Assembly (NCBI GenBank): GCA_034003765.1
Contig: JAVEXZ010000013.1
Location: 1 to 58,529 of the forward strand
Direction: 5' to 3'
From: JAAZGD01 sp034003765
Lineage (GTDB): Bacteria; Bacillota; Clostridia; Peptostreptococcales; Anaerovoracaceae
Length of the DNA: 58,529 nt
Positions 1-8,902 of the stretch are shown here, piece after piece. Numbering within the stretch: the first letter of the stretch is position 1; each line of letters starts with the position of its first letter. The position numbers and the translations under genes were made by a program. The notes beneath the pieces are model-generated. The model ran no database searches. It saw only the letters and a list, made by a program, of their open reading frames with translations, and had not been told where the DNA came from.

Positions 1-1
1 G

Positions 2-175
2 GGCCCAGAGTATTATTTGGAAACCTATGAAACAGGCTTCTTGTCAGACTTCTATGGCATGGTAAATGGAATCCTGACAACTGCTATTGTATTTGCAGTT
101 ATTGCTCTTGTTCTATTCTTGGTAAGCGTGAAAATCGAACCTAAAAAAGCAAAAGCAATAGAAACAAACAGCTAA
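2..175 (+). CDS. C-terminal end of an unidentified membrane protein (partial)
   Basis: The window opens inside a reading frame that ends with TAA at 173-175. The 57 visible residues hold one strongly hydrophobic segment of about 20 residues (around residues 22-42, ITTAIVFAVIALVLFLVSV-like) followed by a short lysine-rich tail that would lie in the cytoplasm. This is the usual look of the last transmembrane helix of a transporter or other polytopic protein. The family cannot be recognised from this fragment. A terminator follows 70 nt downstream, so this gene ends its own transcription unit. Confidence 0.7.
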   Translation, partial: GPEYYLETYETGFLSDFYGMVNGILTTAIVFAVIALVLFLVSVKIEPKKAKAIETNS

Positions 176-245
176 ATGATTTTATAATACTCAACATGAT
201 TATTGAGTTAGGAGAATTCGTTTAACTTCAAAAAGCATTACATCT

Positions 246-279
246 AGGAGACCTGGTTTTTAATCAGGCCTCCTTTTTA
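246..279 (+). terminator. Intrinsic terminator of the upstream membrane protein gene
   Basis: AGGAGACCTG pairs with CAGGCCTCCT (one internal mismatch) around a 9-nt loop, followed by a run of T. Confidence 0.85.
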
Positions 280-307
280 CTTGCTCAATATGTTGAAATC
301 AGTGGAT

Positions 308-375
308 GTATACAATGCCAACAATCAAGTATACAAGGCCATTGTATTGACATGGCCTGATATTTGCTTTACAGT
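308..375 (+). promoter_or_regulatory. Probable promoter and operator of the PFOR gene
   Basis: TTGACA at 347-352 is followed after 17 nt by TACAGT at 370-375, a plausible sigma-A promoter. A palindrome ATACAA-GGCCA-TTGTAT (331-347) abuts and overlaps the -35 box, GGCCAT/ATGGCC (337-342/352-357) brackets it, and GTATACAA occurs twice exactly 21 nt apart (308-315, 329-336). This layout suggests a repressor or activator site. It does not match the Rex consensus, so the regulator is unknown. Confidence 0.5.
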
Positions 376-426
376 AGTTCTATACTAATTTCAGGGGATA
401 GTAGAAAAATTCAAAAGGAGGTAATT

Positions 427-3400
427 ATGGCAAAGAAATTAATGAAAACCATGGATGGCAATACTGCAGCAGCCCATGTGGCGTATGCTTTTACAGATGT
501 AGCGGCGATATATCCAATTACGCCTTCATCTAATATTTCCGAACAGGTGGATGAATGGTCAGCTTATGGTGTAAAAAATCTTTTTGGTCAGACAGTACGT
601 GTTGCGGAGATGCAATCTGAGGGGGGTGCTGCAGGTGCGGTCCACGGATCTTTAGCAGCTGGAGCATTAACATCGACTTATACATCATCTCAAGGATTGC
701 TTTTGATGATACCAAATATGTATAAGATATCTGGGGAATTATTACCTGGAGTCTTTCATATTGCAGCAAGGGCAGTTGCGGGCCATGCACTTTCTATTTT
801 TGGGGATCATAGCGACGTTATGGCTGCAAGGCATACGGGATTTGCAATACTTTTTTCTTCATCGGTACAGGAGGTAATGGACCTAGGAGCAGTTGCACAT
901 TTGGCAGCAATTAGGACTCGAGTTCCTTTTATGCACGTTCTTGATGGTTTTAGAACTTCTCATGAGATTCAAAAAATTGAAGTCCTAGATTATGAGGATT
1001 TAGGCAAAATGTTAGACTGGGATGCTGCCCAGGAGTTTCGTAAAAGGTCATTGAACCCAGATCGTCCTGTTATTAGGGGGACGGCACAAAATCCTGATAT
1101 ATTCTTCCAAGCTCGAGAAGCCGCAAGTCGATTTTATGATGCGGTGCCCAAGGAAGTTATACACTATATGAAAGAGATAGAGAATTTAACAGGAAGAAGC
1201 TACAAGCCTTTCGATTATGTAGGGCATCCAGAAGCAGAACACGTAATTGTTAGTATGGGTTCTTCTTGCGAAGCTCTTCAGGAATCCGTAGACTTCCTAG
1301 TTAGTGAGGGACAAAAGGTTGGACTTGTAAAGGTTAGGTTGTACAGGCCCTTTGTTAAAGAATTGTTCCTAGACGTTTTACCACAAACGGTAACAAGGGT
1401 TGCAGTTCTTGATAGAGTTAAGGACCCAGGTTCTGCTGGAGAACCCCTATATCAAGATATAAGAACTTCCCTATACGATGACAATAGACAGCCTGAGATA
1501 TACGGTGGTAGATATGGTCTTGGTTCAAAGGACTTTACTCCTGGAATGATTCAAGCTGTTTTTGATAACCTTGCTCAGGAAAAACCTAAAGATAGATTTA
1601 CTATTGGTATAGATGATGACTTAAATAATAGCTCTCTTCCTTTTGAAGAGGGAGTTTCTAGAGTACCAGTGGGAACTATCAGATGTAAGTTTTGGGGTAT
1701 GGGGTCAGACGGAACAGTAGGTGCTAACAAAACTGCTATAAAAATTATTGGGGACAAAACGGATCTTTATGCTCAAGGCTATTTTGCCTACGATTCAAAA
1801 AAATCTGGTGGGATTACCGTATCTCATTTGAGGTTTGGAAAATCACCTATACAATCTACATATTTGATTAGTTCCTCTGATTTTGTGGCTTGCCACAAAC
1901 AGGCTTACTTAAGGCAGTATGATATTCTTAAGGGGTTGAAAAAAGGCGGCACATTTTTGCTGACTTCAAGGTGGTCCAAAGAAGAGCTTGAAGATCATCT
2001 TCCACCAAGGGTAAAAAGGTATTTAGCGAAAAACGAAATCAAGTTCTATATGATAGATGCCTATAAATATGCTCAAGAAATAGGCCTAGGCAACAGAATC
2101 AATATGATTATGCAGGCGGCATTCTTTAAGTTGGCCGAGGTTATCCCTGCAGATAAGGCAGTTGAATATCTAAAAGAAGGAATTGATGAGGCTTATGGGA
2201 AAAAGGGCAGTAAGGTTTTGGAAATGAACTATAAGGCTGTTGATGTGGGGATTAATGGGGTAGAGAAAGTTGATGTACCTGCTTCTTGGGCTAATGCAGA
2301 AGACCTTCCTGAGGAACCTACAAATTACCCGGACTTCATTGAGAATGTATTGAAGGTAATGGATAAACAAGAAGGAGATCATCTACCTGTAAGTGCTTTT
2401 GAGGGAAGAGAAGATGGTACATTCCCATCTGGTACCAGTGCCTATGAAAAAAGAGGGGTAGCGGTTCATGTTCCCAATTGGATACCTGAAAATTGTATTC
2501 AGTGTAACCAATGTTCATTTGTTTGCCCTCATGCTGCCATACGTCCATTTGTGCTTAATGAAGAAGAAGCAAAGGGAGCACCAGTGTCTTTTGTTACTAT
2601 TCCTAGCAATGACAAAGCCTTCAAGAGTCAACCCTTCAGAATTCAAGTATCTACATACGACTGTATGGGCTGTGGGAATTGTGCAGACATATGTCCTTCT
2701 AAAGAGAAGGCTTTGATCATGTCTCCCTATGCTTTAATGGAAAAGGAAATTCCCAATTGGAATTTCAGTGAAAAAGTTTCATACAAGGCACACATGGTAA
2801 ATAAAAATACTGTTAAGGGAAGTCAGTATGCTCAACCTTATTTGGAGTTTTCCGGAGCTTGTGCTGGTTGTGGAGAGACCCCTTATATAAAGGTAATTAC
2901 TCAACTATTTGGTGATCGAATGATCATAGCTAATGCTACAGGGTGTTCATCCATTTGGGGTGCCTCTGCACCATCTATGCCTTACTGTACAGATGAAAAT
3001 GGAAGGGGGCCAGCTTGGGCCAACTCTCTCTTTGAAGACAATGCAGAATATGGATATGGTATGCTGATAGCCACCAAACAGATTAGAAGTGGCTTGGAAG
3101 ATGCTATGAATGAGTTATTAGAAGCCGATATACCAGAATCTTTAAAAGCAGCTATGAGTGATTGGATTGCAGGAAAAGAAGAAAGCCAAGGAACCCGTGA
3201 TAGGGGAGAAAAGGTTACTAAGGAAGTCAAAGCCTTTGAAACAAAAGATCCTGGTGTAAAAAAATTAATTGATAAAATCAAGGCACATGAGGAATACTTG
3301 GTAAAACCATCTATTTGGGCTGTTGGAGGAGATGGATGGGCTTATGATATCGGATATGGTGGCTTAGACCATGTTCTAGCTTCAGGAGAAAATATAAATG

Positions 3401-4005
3401 TCCTAGTTTTTGACACAGAGGTATACTCAAACACAGGAGGTCAGGCATCAAAGGCAACGCCAAAGGGTGCCATAGCAAAATTTGCAGCATCAGGGAAAAA
3501 GATTAAAAAGAAAGACCTAGGTATGCTTGCGGTGACTTATGGTTATATCTATGTGGCTCAGGTTGGAATGGGGGCAGACAAGAATCAGTTTATGAAAGCT
3601 ATAATTGAAGCAGAAAATTATGATGGCCCTTCATTAATCATAGCTTACAGCCCATGTATAAACCATGGAATAAAAGCTGGCATGAACAAAGCCCAGGAAG
3701 ATATAAAGAATGCAGTTGATTCAGGTTACTGGCATTTATATAGACACAACCCAGAACTGAAGAAAGAAGGAAAAAATCCTTTTATCTTGGATTCAAAAGA
3801 GCCAACTACCAGTTTCAGGGACCACATTATGGGCCATACCCGTTATGCTTCCCTTGCTAAAGAATTCCCAGATTTAGCGGAGGAATTATATTCACAATCA
3901 GAAAACACTGCAATGGAAACTTATGATACCTACCTTAAGCTTTCCCAGGATGATAGGTTATTCAGACACGATTACAAGAAAACTGATGTGAAAAAGGACG
4001 ACTAA
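427..4005 (+). CDS. nifJ: Pyruvate:ferredoxin (flavodoxin) oxidoreductase, single-chain
   Basis: This enzyme oxidatively decarboxylates pyruvate to acetyl-CoA and CO2 and passes the electrons to ferredoxin or flavodoxin; it is the central pyruvate-using enzyme of clostridia. The 1192-residue product has the full fused order of the family: an N-terminal pyrophosphate/pyrimidine-binding domain with TPSSNISE near residue 35, the middle transketolase-like domains, a two-cluster ferredoxin domain (CIQCNQCSFVC near 689-699 and CMGCGNCADIC near 745), a further cluster cysteine pair CAGCGE near 811, and the thiamine diphosphate motif GDGWAYDIGYGG near 969. I chose ATG 427 because AAAGGAGG lies just before it; an in-frame TTG at 364 has no such site. 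It is monocistronic and has its own terminator. Nothing is missing. Confidence 0.97.
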   Translation: MAKKLMKTMDGNTAAAHVAYAFTDVAAIYPITPSSNISEQVDEWSAYGVKNLFGQTVRVAEMQSEGGAAGAVHGSLAAGALTSTYTSSQGLLLMIPNMYKISGELLPGVFHIAARAVAGHALSIFGDHSDVMAARHTGFAILFSSSVQEVMDLGAVAHLAAIRTRVPFMHVLDGFRTSHEIQKIEVLDYEDLGKMLDWDAAQEFRKRSLNPDRPVIRGTAQNPDIFFQAREAASRFYDAVPKEVIHYMKEIENLTGRSYKPFDYVGHPEAEHVIVSMGSSCEALQESVDFLVSEGQKVGLVKVRLYRPFVKELFLDVLPQTVTRVAVLDRVKDPGSAGEPLYQDIRTSLYDDNRQPEIYGGRYGLGSKDFTPGMIQAVFDNLAQEKPKDRFTIGIDDDLNNSSLPFEEGVSRVPVGTIRCKFWGMGSDGTVGANKTAIKIIGDKTDLYAQGYFAYDSKKSGGITVSHLRFGKSPIQSTYLISSSDFVACHKQAYLRQYDILKGLKKGGTFLLTSRWSKEELEDHLPPRVKRYLAKNEIKFYMIDAYKYAQEIGLGNRINMIMQAAFFKLAEVIPADKAVEYLKEGIDEAYGKKGSKVLEMNYKAVDVGINGVEKVDVPASWANAEDLPEEPTNYPDFIENVLKVMDKQEGDHLPVSAFEGREDGTFPSGTSAYEKRGVAVHVPNWIPENCIQCNQCSFVCPHAAIRPFVLNEEEAKGAPVSFVTIPSNDKAFKSQPFRIQVSTYDCMGCGNCADICPSKEKALIMSPYALMEKEIPNWNFSEKVSYKAHMVNKNTVKGSQYAQPYLEFSGACAGCGETPYIKVITQLFGDRMIIANATGCSSIWGASAPSMPYCTDENGRGPAWANSLFEDNAEYGYGMLIATKQIRSGLEDAMNELLEADIPESLKAAMSDWIAGKEESQGTRDRGEKVTKEVKAFETKDPGVKKLIDKIKAHEEYLVKPSIWAVGGDGWAYDIGYGGLDHVLASGENINVLVFDTEVYSNTGGQASKATPKGAIAKFAASGKKIKKKDLGMLAVTYGYIYVAQVGMGADKNQFMKAIIEAENYDGPSLIIAYSPCINHGIKAGMNKAQEDIKNAVDSGYWHLYRHNPELKKEGKNPFILDSKEPTTSFRDHIMGHTRYASLAKEFPDLAEELYSQSENTAMETYDTYLKLSQDDRLFRHDYKKTDVKKDD

Positions 4006-4092
4006 AAAGAAAGTGACAAAGAAAGTATCTTTAATCACAAAGTCCTAAGATACCATAGTTCCTTAATTAAATAGAATATATAGACAAAAAAG

Positions 4093-4122
4093 CAAGCCTC
4101 TAATAGATAGGGGCTTGTTTTT
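4093..4122 (+). terminator. Terminator of the PFOR gene
   Basis: CAAGCCTCT pairs along nine positions (one G-T) with AGGGGCTTG, followed by TTTTTT. Confidence 0.9.
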
Positions 4123-4163
4123 TGATGACCAGCAAGAGGGTAAGCAATGGGTGACAGTTCCCC

Positions 4164-4643
4164 TTAGAGCTTATCAAGTATGGTGCAAACATCTACCCAA
4201 GCAATGGCCTTGCTATACTCATAAATCTCATCGGGGGTCAGCTTTATTGCGCTGTTAGACGATCCGCAGGCGGGATAAAGGCACTCAAATCTTTTCATAG
4301 ATTCGTCGCAGTAGATGGTCACATCTTTACCTGTAATGGCAAAGGCGCAAACTCCGCCTACCTGGTGTCCTGTGTAGGTTAGAACATCTTCGTGGGCCAG
4401 CATCTTAGCCTTTACCCCAAAAGCATCCTTAAATTTTTTGTTGTTAATTTTAGTATCCCCAGCAGTCTGCACTAATATGCAACCATTTTCTCCTTTGAAG
4501 GATATGGTTTTACAAATTCTTGCAGGGGCAACACCTAGGGCATCTGCAGCTAGGTTTACCGTGGCAGTAGTGGATTGAAATTCGATGATTTCTTGATCTC
4601 TTCCAATGGTTTTAAAGTAGTTTCTTACGTTTTCGATGGACAT
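4164..4643 (-). CDS. YbaK/EbsC-type aminoacyl-tRNA deacylase (editing domain protein)
   Basis: The 159-residue protein is a free-standing editing domain of the YbaK/ProX family, which hydrolyses mischarged tRNA such as Cys- or Ala-tRNA(Pro) in the cytoplasm. Visible family marks are the central lysine (K45 in ICKTISFK), the GHQVGGVCAF loop around residues 92-101 and the conserved C-terminal block IYCDES...CGSSNSAIKLTPDEI. AGGAGG lies a few nucleotides before ATG 4643. It stands alone between a terminator and a divergent transporter. The exact substrate tRNA cannot be told from sequence. Confidence 0.85.
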   Translation of the reverse strand: MSIENVRNYFKTIGRDQEIIEFQSTTATVNLAADALGVAPARICKTISFKGENGCILVQTAGDTKINNKKFKDAFGVKAKMLAHEDVLTYTGHQVGGVCAFAITGKDVTIYCDESMKRFECLYPACGSSNSAIKLTPDEIYEYSKAIAWVDVCTILDKL

Positions 4644-4787
4644 TATAATTCCTCCTATGATTATTGAGCTCGATAGTAATTATATCAAAGATTCCCAGGA
4701 AGTGTAGGGTGAAAAGAAAAACCAGCTAATTGTTAAGGATTACTAATAATTTGGCAAAACTTTGTGGGTTACAACAACAAAACCATC

Positions 4788-4816
4788 TTGACATAGAGAA
4801 ACTTATCAAGTATATT
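4788..4816 (+). promoter_or_regulatory. Sigma-A promoter of the sodium symporter gene
   Basis: TTGACA (4788-4793), a 17-nt spacer and TATATT (4811-4816). The predicted leader is about 60 nt. Confidence 0.75.
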
Positions 4817-4885
4817 TAACTAGTGAAGGAATTCACGTGCAATCATTCATTTTTCAACGAATAGTAATTGAAGGAGGTTATTCCC

Positions 4886-6283
4886 ATGGACAGTAAAAAA
4901 GGACAATGGGGAAGTAATTTCGGATTTATCATGGCAGCAGTTGGTTCAGCTGTAGGTCTAGGTAATATCTGGGGATTTCCCTACAAAATGGGTATCAGTG
5001 GCGGTTTCGCCTTTTTGCTCATTTATTTGGTTTTAGCAGTATTTGTTGGCTTTGTAATTATGCTTGGTGAGTTAACTATTGGTAGAAAAACCGGTAAAGG
5101 TGTACTAGGTGCTTACACAGAACTAAGCAAGAATTATGCTTGGATTGGTTGGATGGGTACTATTTGTCCATTCTTAATCATGTCTTTCTACACAGTACTT
5201 GGTGGTTATGCCATGAAGTACATGGTAGCAAACTTTGGTGATATTTTCGGCGCAGGATTTGGTGTAAATGGCGCAGATAGTGGTGCCTTTTTTGGTGAAT
5301 TTTTAACTAAACAAGCCGAAGGTGTTATCTACACATTCATATTCTGTTTTATTACCTACATTATCGTTCGAGGCGGAGTTTCTGGTGGTATTGAGAGATT
5401 CTCAAAGATTGCAATGCCGGCATTATTCATCTTATTATTAATTGTTATTGCTAGGTCTTTGACTTTACCAGGAGCCATGGAAGGTCTTGCTTTCATGTTC
5501 AAGCCTAACTTTGAAGTGTTTAACGGAACTGGTTGGATTACTGTTTTAGGCAGAGCAGGTGGGCAGATGTTCTTCTCCCTTTCTCTTGGTATGGGATGTA
5601 TGATCACCTACGGTTCATACGTATCCAAAAAAGAAGATATTGAGACAAATGCAGTTATAATTCCAGTACTTGATACCTCTGTTGCATTATTGGCTGGTAT
5701 CGCTGTTATGCCTGCTGTGTTTGCTTTTGGCATGGAACCTAATGGTGGTCCTGGATTATTGTTTGTAACCCTACAAGCAGTATTTGGTGCTATGGGTGCT
5801 CTTGGCCCAATCTTTGGATTCTTGTTCTATCTCTTTGTAGTAATCGCAGCGATTACTTCTGCCATTTCTCTCTTAGAGGTAGCAACGGCAACCTTTATTG
5901 ACAAAGAGATAGCTAAAGGCAATGAGCCAAATCGCCATAGAGCAACACTGATTTGTATATCTCTTATTTTTGTTCTTGCAGTAGTAGTAGCCCTTGATGG
6001 ACTTGGGTCTAATGGACTTCCAATGCCACTAGGATTTATCTGGCTTGATTTCTTTGATTTATTCTCAGAAGGAATCATGATGCCTCTTGGCGCCTTAGCT
6101 ATGTCCCTAATAATTGGATGGAAACTTGGCCCTAAGTGGATGGAAGATGAAATTACAGCTAATGGCAAATCATGGAAAGGCAAAACCTTTGCTATGATCT
6201 GCTTCCGCTATATTGCACCAATCGGAATGCTCTTTATCCTAGTTGGTCAATTGAATGGATTCTTTGGATGGGGATTGTTCTAA
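4886..6283 (+). CDS. Sodium-dependent transporter, neurotransmitter:sodium symporter (NSS/SNF) family
   Basis: A 465-residue membrane protein of about 11-12 helices that would import an amino acid with Na+. The diagnostic first-helix motif GSAVGLGNIWGFPYK is intact, as are the helix-6 region (FFSLSLGMG) and the long helix-8 stretch. Bacterial relatives (TnaT, MhsT) carry tryptophan or other hydrophobic amino acids, but the substrate here cannot be read. ATG 4886 follows AAGGAGG (4871-4877) at good spacing; the in-frame TTG at 4868 overlaps that site and is rejected. It has its own promoter and terminator. Confidence 0.93.
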   Translation: MDSKKGQWGSNFGFIMAAVGSAVGLGNIWGFPYKMGISGGFAFLLIYLVLAVFVGFVIMLGELTIGRKTGKGVLGAYTELSKNYAWIGWMGTICPFLIMSFYTVLGGYAMKYMVANFGDIFGAGFGVNGADSGAFFGEFLTKQAEGVIYTFIFCFITYIIVRGGVSGGIERFSKIAMPALFILLLIVIARSLTLPGAMEGLAFMFKPNFEVFNGTGWITVLGRAGGQMFFSLSLGMGCMITYGSYVSKKEDIETNAVIIPVLDTSVALLAGIAVMPAVFAFGMEPNGGPGLLFVTLQAVFGAMGALGPIFGFLFYLFVVIAAITSAISLLEVATATFIDKEIAKGNEPNRHRATLICISLIFVLAVVVALDGLGSNGLPMPLGFIWLDFFDLFSEGIMMPLGALAMSLIIGWKLGPKWMEDEITANGKSWKGKTFAMICFRYIAPIGMLFILVGQLNGFFGWGLF

Positions 6284-6352
6284 GGAATACCTCAAAAGAA
6301 TTTACACTAGTTGCTGATAGAAAAGATATAATAATGTAATTTTAAGACACAA

Positions 6353-6384
6353 AAAAGGCGGGCTTTGTAAAAAGCTCGCCTTTT
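6353..6384 (+). terminator. Terminator of the symporter gene
   Basis: AAGGCGGGCT and AGCTCGCCTT form a 10-position stem with one mismatch. The T tract is short; A-rich sequence on the other side would let it act for both strands. Confidence 0.8.
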
Positions 6385-6440
6385 GAATGTGGGCAAACCA
6401 TCAATTCATGTGATGGGAGATTCTCAAGTCTTCAAAAATA

Positions 6441-6540
6441 TAATTCTCGAATAATCTACTTTTCATTATTCTCGAACAATCTATTTTCCGTAATTCTCGA
6501 ATAATCTACTTTGTATGATTATCGAATAATTTATTTTGCC
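6441..6540. repeat. Degenerate tandem repeat, about 4 units of 24-27 nt
   Basis: Four consecutive copies of a unit built on ATTCTCGAATAATCTACTTT, beginning near 6441, 6467, 6491 and 6518. The last copy runs across the stop codon of typA. The unit is A/T-rich, and each copy has its own TCGAATAAT-like core. It lies between two convergent genes. Confidence 0.85.
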
Positions 6541-8399
6541 TGCCTTCTTCTTTCTAATTCGCTACGATATTTTTTTTGAAGGCGGATAGCGTCGGGCACA
6601 ACTTCCACCAGTTCATCATCATTAATAAATTCCAATGCTTCTTCTAAAGTGAAGTCCCTATAAGGAGGAAGTTTGACGGAGTCATCAGTTCCTGACGCCC
6701 TCATATTGGTTACCTTTTTTGCTTTACATGGGTTAACTATCATATCTTCCCCTCGACTATTTTGACCAATAATCATGCCTTCATAGACCTTTGTACCAGG
6801 AGGAATAAACAACCTTACCCGTTCGCTGATATTGTTTAGGGCATAACCAGTGGCAACCCCTGCTTCCTGGGAAATAGCTACTCCTTGGGTTCTTTCAGGA
6901 ATTTCTCCCTTATACTCTTGGAAACTGTCAAACCTTCTTACCATTGTTCCTTCGCCATGGGTGTCGTTAATGAATTCAGACCTGTATCCCAAAAGGCCGC
7001 GAGTTGGAACCAAATATTCGAGTTTTGAATAACCGTTTAAGGAACCCATTTGCACTAGCATTCCCTTTCGTATATTCAACTTTGAGATAACCGTACCTGA
7101 ATATTCTTCAGGGAGGGTAACAACTACCTCTTCAATTGGTTCAAGTTTTTTGCCTTCCTCATTTTTACGCATAATTACTTGAGGCTTGGAAACTGCAAGC
7201 TCAAATCCTTCACGTCTCATGTTCTCTATTAGTATGGACAAATGAAGTTCTCCTCTACCTGATACTTTGAAAACATCTGTAGAATCTGTGGGTTCAACAA
7301 GAAGTCCCACGTTAACTTCCAATTCTTTATCAAGGCGCTCCTTGATATGTCTGGAAGTAACATACTTTCCAGATTTACCTGCGAATGGTGATTTATTAAC
7401 CAGAAAATTCATTGAAAGGGTTGGTTCTTCAATATGGATCATTTCTAAAGCCATAGGAGCTTCGGGATTGCAGAGGGTTTCACCAATAGATAGGTCAGAT
7501 ATTCCAGAGACTACTACGATATCCCCTGCTGTGGCATCATCAACTGATACTCTCTTCATTCCACGATATACAAAGATTTGGTTGGTCTTTCTTGACACAA
7601 AAGACCCATCTCCTTTAGCTACTATTAACTGCTGGTTTGCACGGACTACTCCCTGAGTGATACGGCCAATGCCTAATCTACCAATGTAATCATCATAGGC
7701 AAGAGATGAAATCTGAAGCTGCAAGGGCATTTCATCTAAATCAGGATACGGATTTACATGTTTTATTATAGCTTCAAACAGAGGGTCAATTGATAAATTG
7801 TGAAAGCCTCTAGCTGTATTTTTTTGAATCTTATGGTCCCCGTCTTCAACATGAATATCTTCTACATCTTTAGGATCGTTTACAACTATCCCTTGACGTG
7901 CAATGCCGTAAAGAATTGGAAAATCAAGTTGCTTATCATTTGCCTGTAAATCCATAAAGAGCTCATAAACCTCATCAACAACCTCTTTGATTCTAGAATC
8001 TTTCTTGTCAATTTTATTTATAAGTAGAATAGGGTTTAAGCCTTGTTCCAAAGATTTTTTTAAAACAAATCGCGTTTGTGGCATAGGGCCTTCGCTGGAA
8101 TCAACCAAGAGAATTACTGTATCCACGGTTTTTATTATTCGTTCCACCTCAGAAGAAAAGTCGGCATGGCCTGGTGTATCTACTATATTGATTTTAACGT
8201 CTCCGTGCATAACAGAACAGTTTTTACTGTAGATTGTAATTCCGCGTTCACGTTCTATATCGTCACTATCCATAACACAATCAACAACAGCTTCGTTGTC
8301 CCTAAAAACTCCGCTTTGATTGAGAAAGGCATCTACTAGTGTTGATTTACCTGCGTCTACATGTGCAATAACGGCAATATTAATAATTTTTGTTTTCAT
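6531..8399 (-). CDS. typA: Ribosome-associated GTPase TypA/BipA
   Basis: A 622-residue translational GTPase that binds the ribosome and helps 50S assembly and growth under stress. The GTPase domain shows G1 AHVDAGKST (residues 12-20), the switch I block ERGITI, G3 DTPGHADF, and G4 NKIDKKD; EF-Tu-like domain II, the EF-G-like domains III and V, and the TypA-specific C-terminal domain follow (the conserved RGLLGYRSEF and GTDDSVKLPP blocks are present). Length is typical for the family. The 3' end merges with the tandem repeat at 6441-6540. Confidence 0.96.
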   Translation of the reverse strand: MKTKIINIAVIAHVDAGKSTLVDAFLNQSGVFRDNEAVVDCVMDSDDIERERGITIYSKNCSVMHGDVKINIVDTPGHADFSSEVERIIKTVDTVILLVDSSEGPMPQTRFVLKKSLEQGLNPILLINKIDKKDSRIKEVVDEVYELFMDLQANDKQLDFPILYGIARQGIVVNDPKDVEDIHVEDGDHKIQKNTARGFHNLSIDPLFEAIIKHVNPYPDLDEMPLQLQISSLAYDDYIGRLGIGRITQGVVRANQQLIVAKGDGSFVSRKTNQIFVYRGMKRVSVDDATAGDIVVVSGISDLSIGETLCNPEAPMALEMIHIEEPTLSMNFLVNKSPFAGKSGKYVTSRHIKERLDKELEVNVGLLVEPTDSTDVFKVSGRGELHLSILIENMRREGFELAVSKPQVIMRKNEEGKKLEPIEEVVVTLPEEYSGTVISKLNIRKGMLVQMGSLNGYSKLEYLVPTRGLLGYRSEFINDTHGEGTMVRRFDSFQEYKGEIPERTQGVAISQEAGVATGYALNNISERVRLFIPPGTKVYEGMIIGQNSRGEDMIVNPCKAKKVTNMRASGTDDSVKLPPYRDFTLEEALEFINDDELVEVVPDAIRLQKKYRSELERRRQAK

Positions 8400-8426
8400 C
8401 GTTTCCCCTTTGTTTTTAACCTTAAT

Positions 8427-8455
8427 ACTATATCACAGTTGCTAGCAACTTACAA
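8427..8455 (-). promoter_or_regulatory. Promoter of typA
   Basis: On the minus strand TTGTAA (8455-8450), 17 nt, TATAGT (8432-8427), about 30 nt before the typA start. Confidence 0.7.
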
Positions 8456-8801
8456 GAAAATAATCTTAAGGGGCAATTACTCATAGAATTCCGAATAGCC
8501 ATATTAAGCGAGATTACAAAGGTTTATAAGGAAGGGAAGAAATGATTGTAATGGAGGGAACAAAACTATTAAGGGAAGCAGGTTAATTAGTTTGTTTTGG
8601 TCTACTTACATTATATTATATAATAATCGAAGAGTTAAAAAGTATTAAGTGATTTGGTAAGTATGGGCCCTTAAGGGTATAAAATAATTTAAGGTTTTTT
8701 CTTACAGGCAGTAAAACCCTTGTTAGAGAAGGGCAAGCAATTACACACAATCCCGGGCCTTAAGTAAAAGATAAGGCTAGAAGTTTCCTTATTCATCTTC
8801 G
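8456..8801. other. Non-coding stretch without recognisable gene
   Basis: This gap between divergent typA and the export operon has no ORF with a ribosome binding site, no clear hairpin with a T run and no RNA family I recognise. Confidence 0.5.
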
Positions 8802-8830
8802 TTTACTAAGGGGAAATAGGGTGATATAAT
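8802..8830 (+). promoter_or_regulatory. Promoter of the MacAB-like export operon
   Basis: TTTACT (8802-8807), 17 nt, TATAAT (8825-8830); start codon of the first gene at 8903. Confidence 0.7.
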
Positions 8831-8902
8831 AATTCGTCAATGGAGATTATTTGATTAAAAGAATGAGTGTATAGAGTTTAAAGAAAAAAGGGGTCAAGGC
8901 AA

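Noticed and set aside
8490..8545. Short peptide ILSEITKVYKEGKK before the export operon, like an ABC-ATPase N terminus
   Set aside because: Only about 14 residues and no further homology; chance or untraceable remnant.
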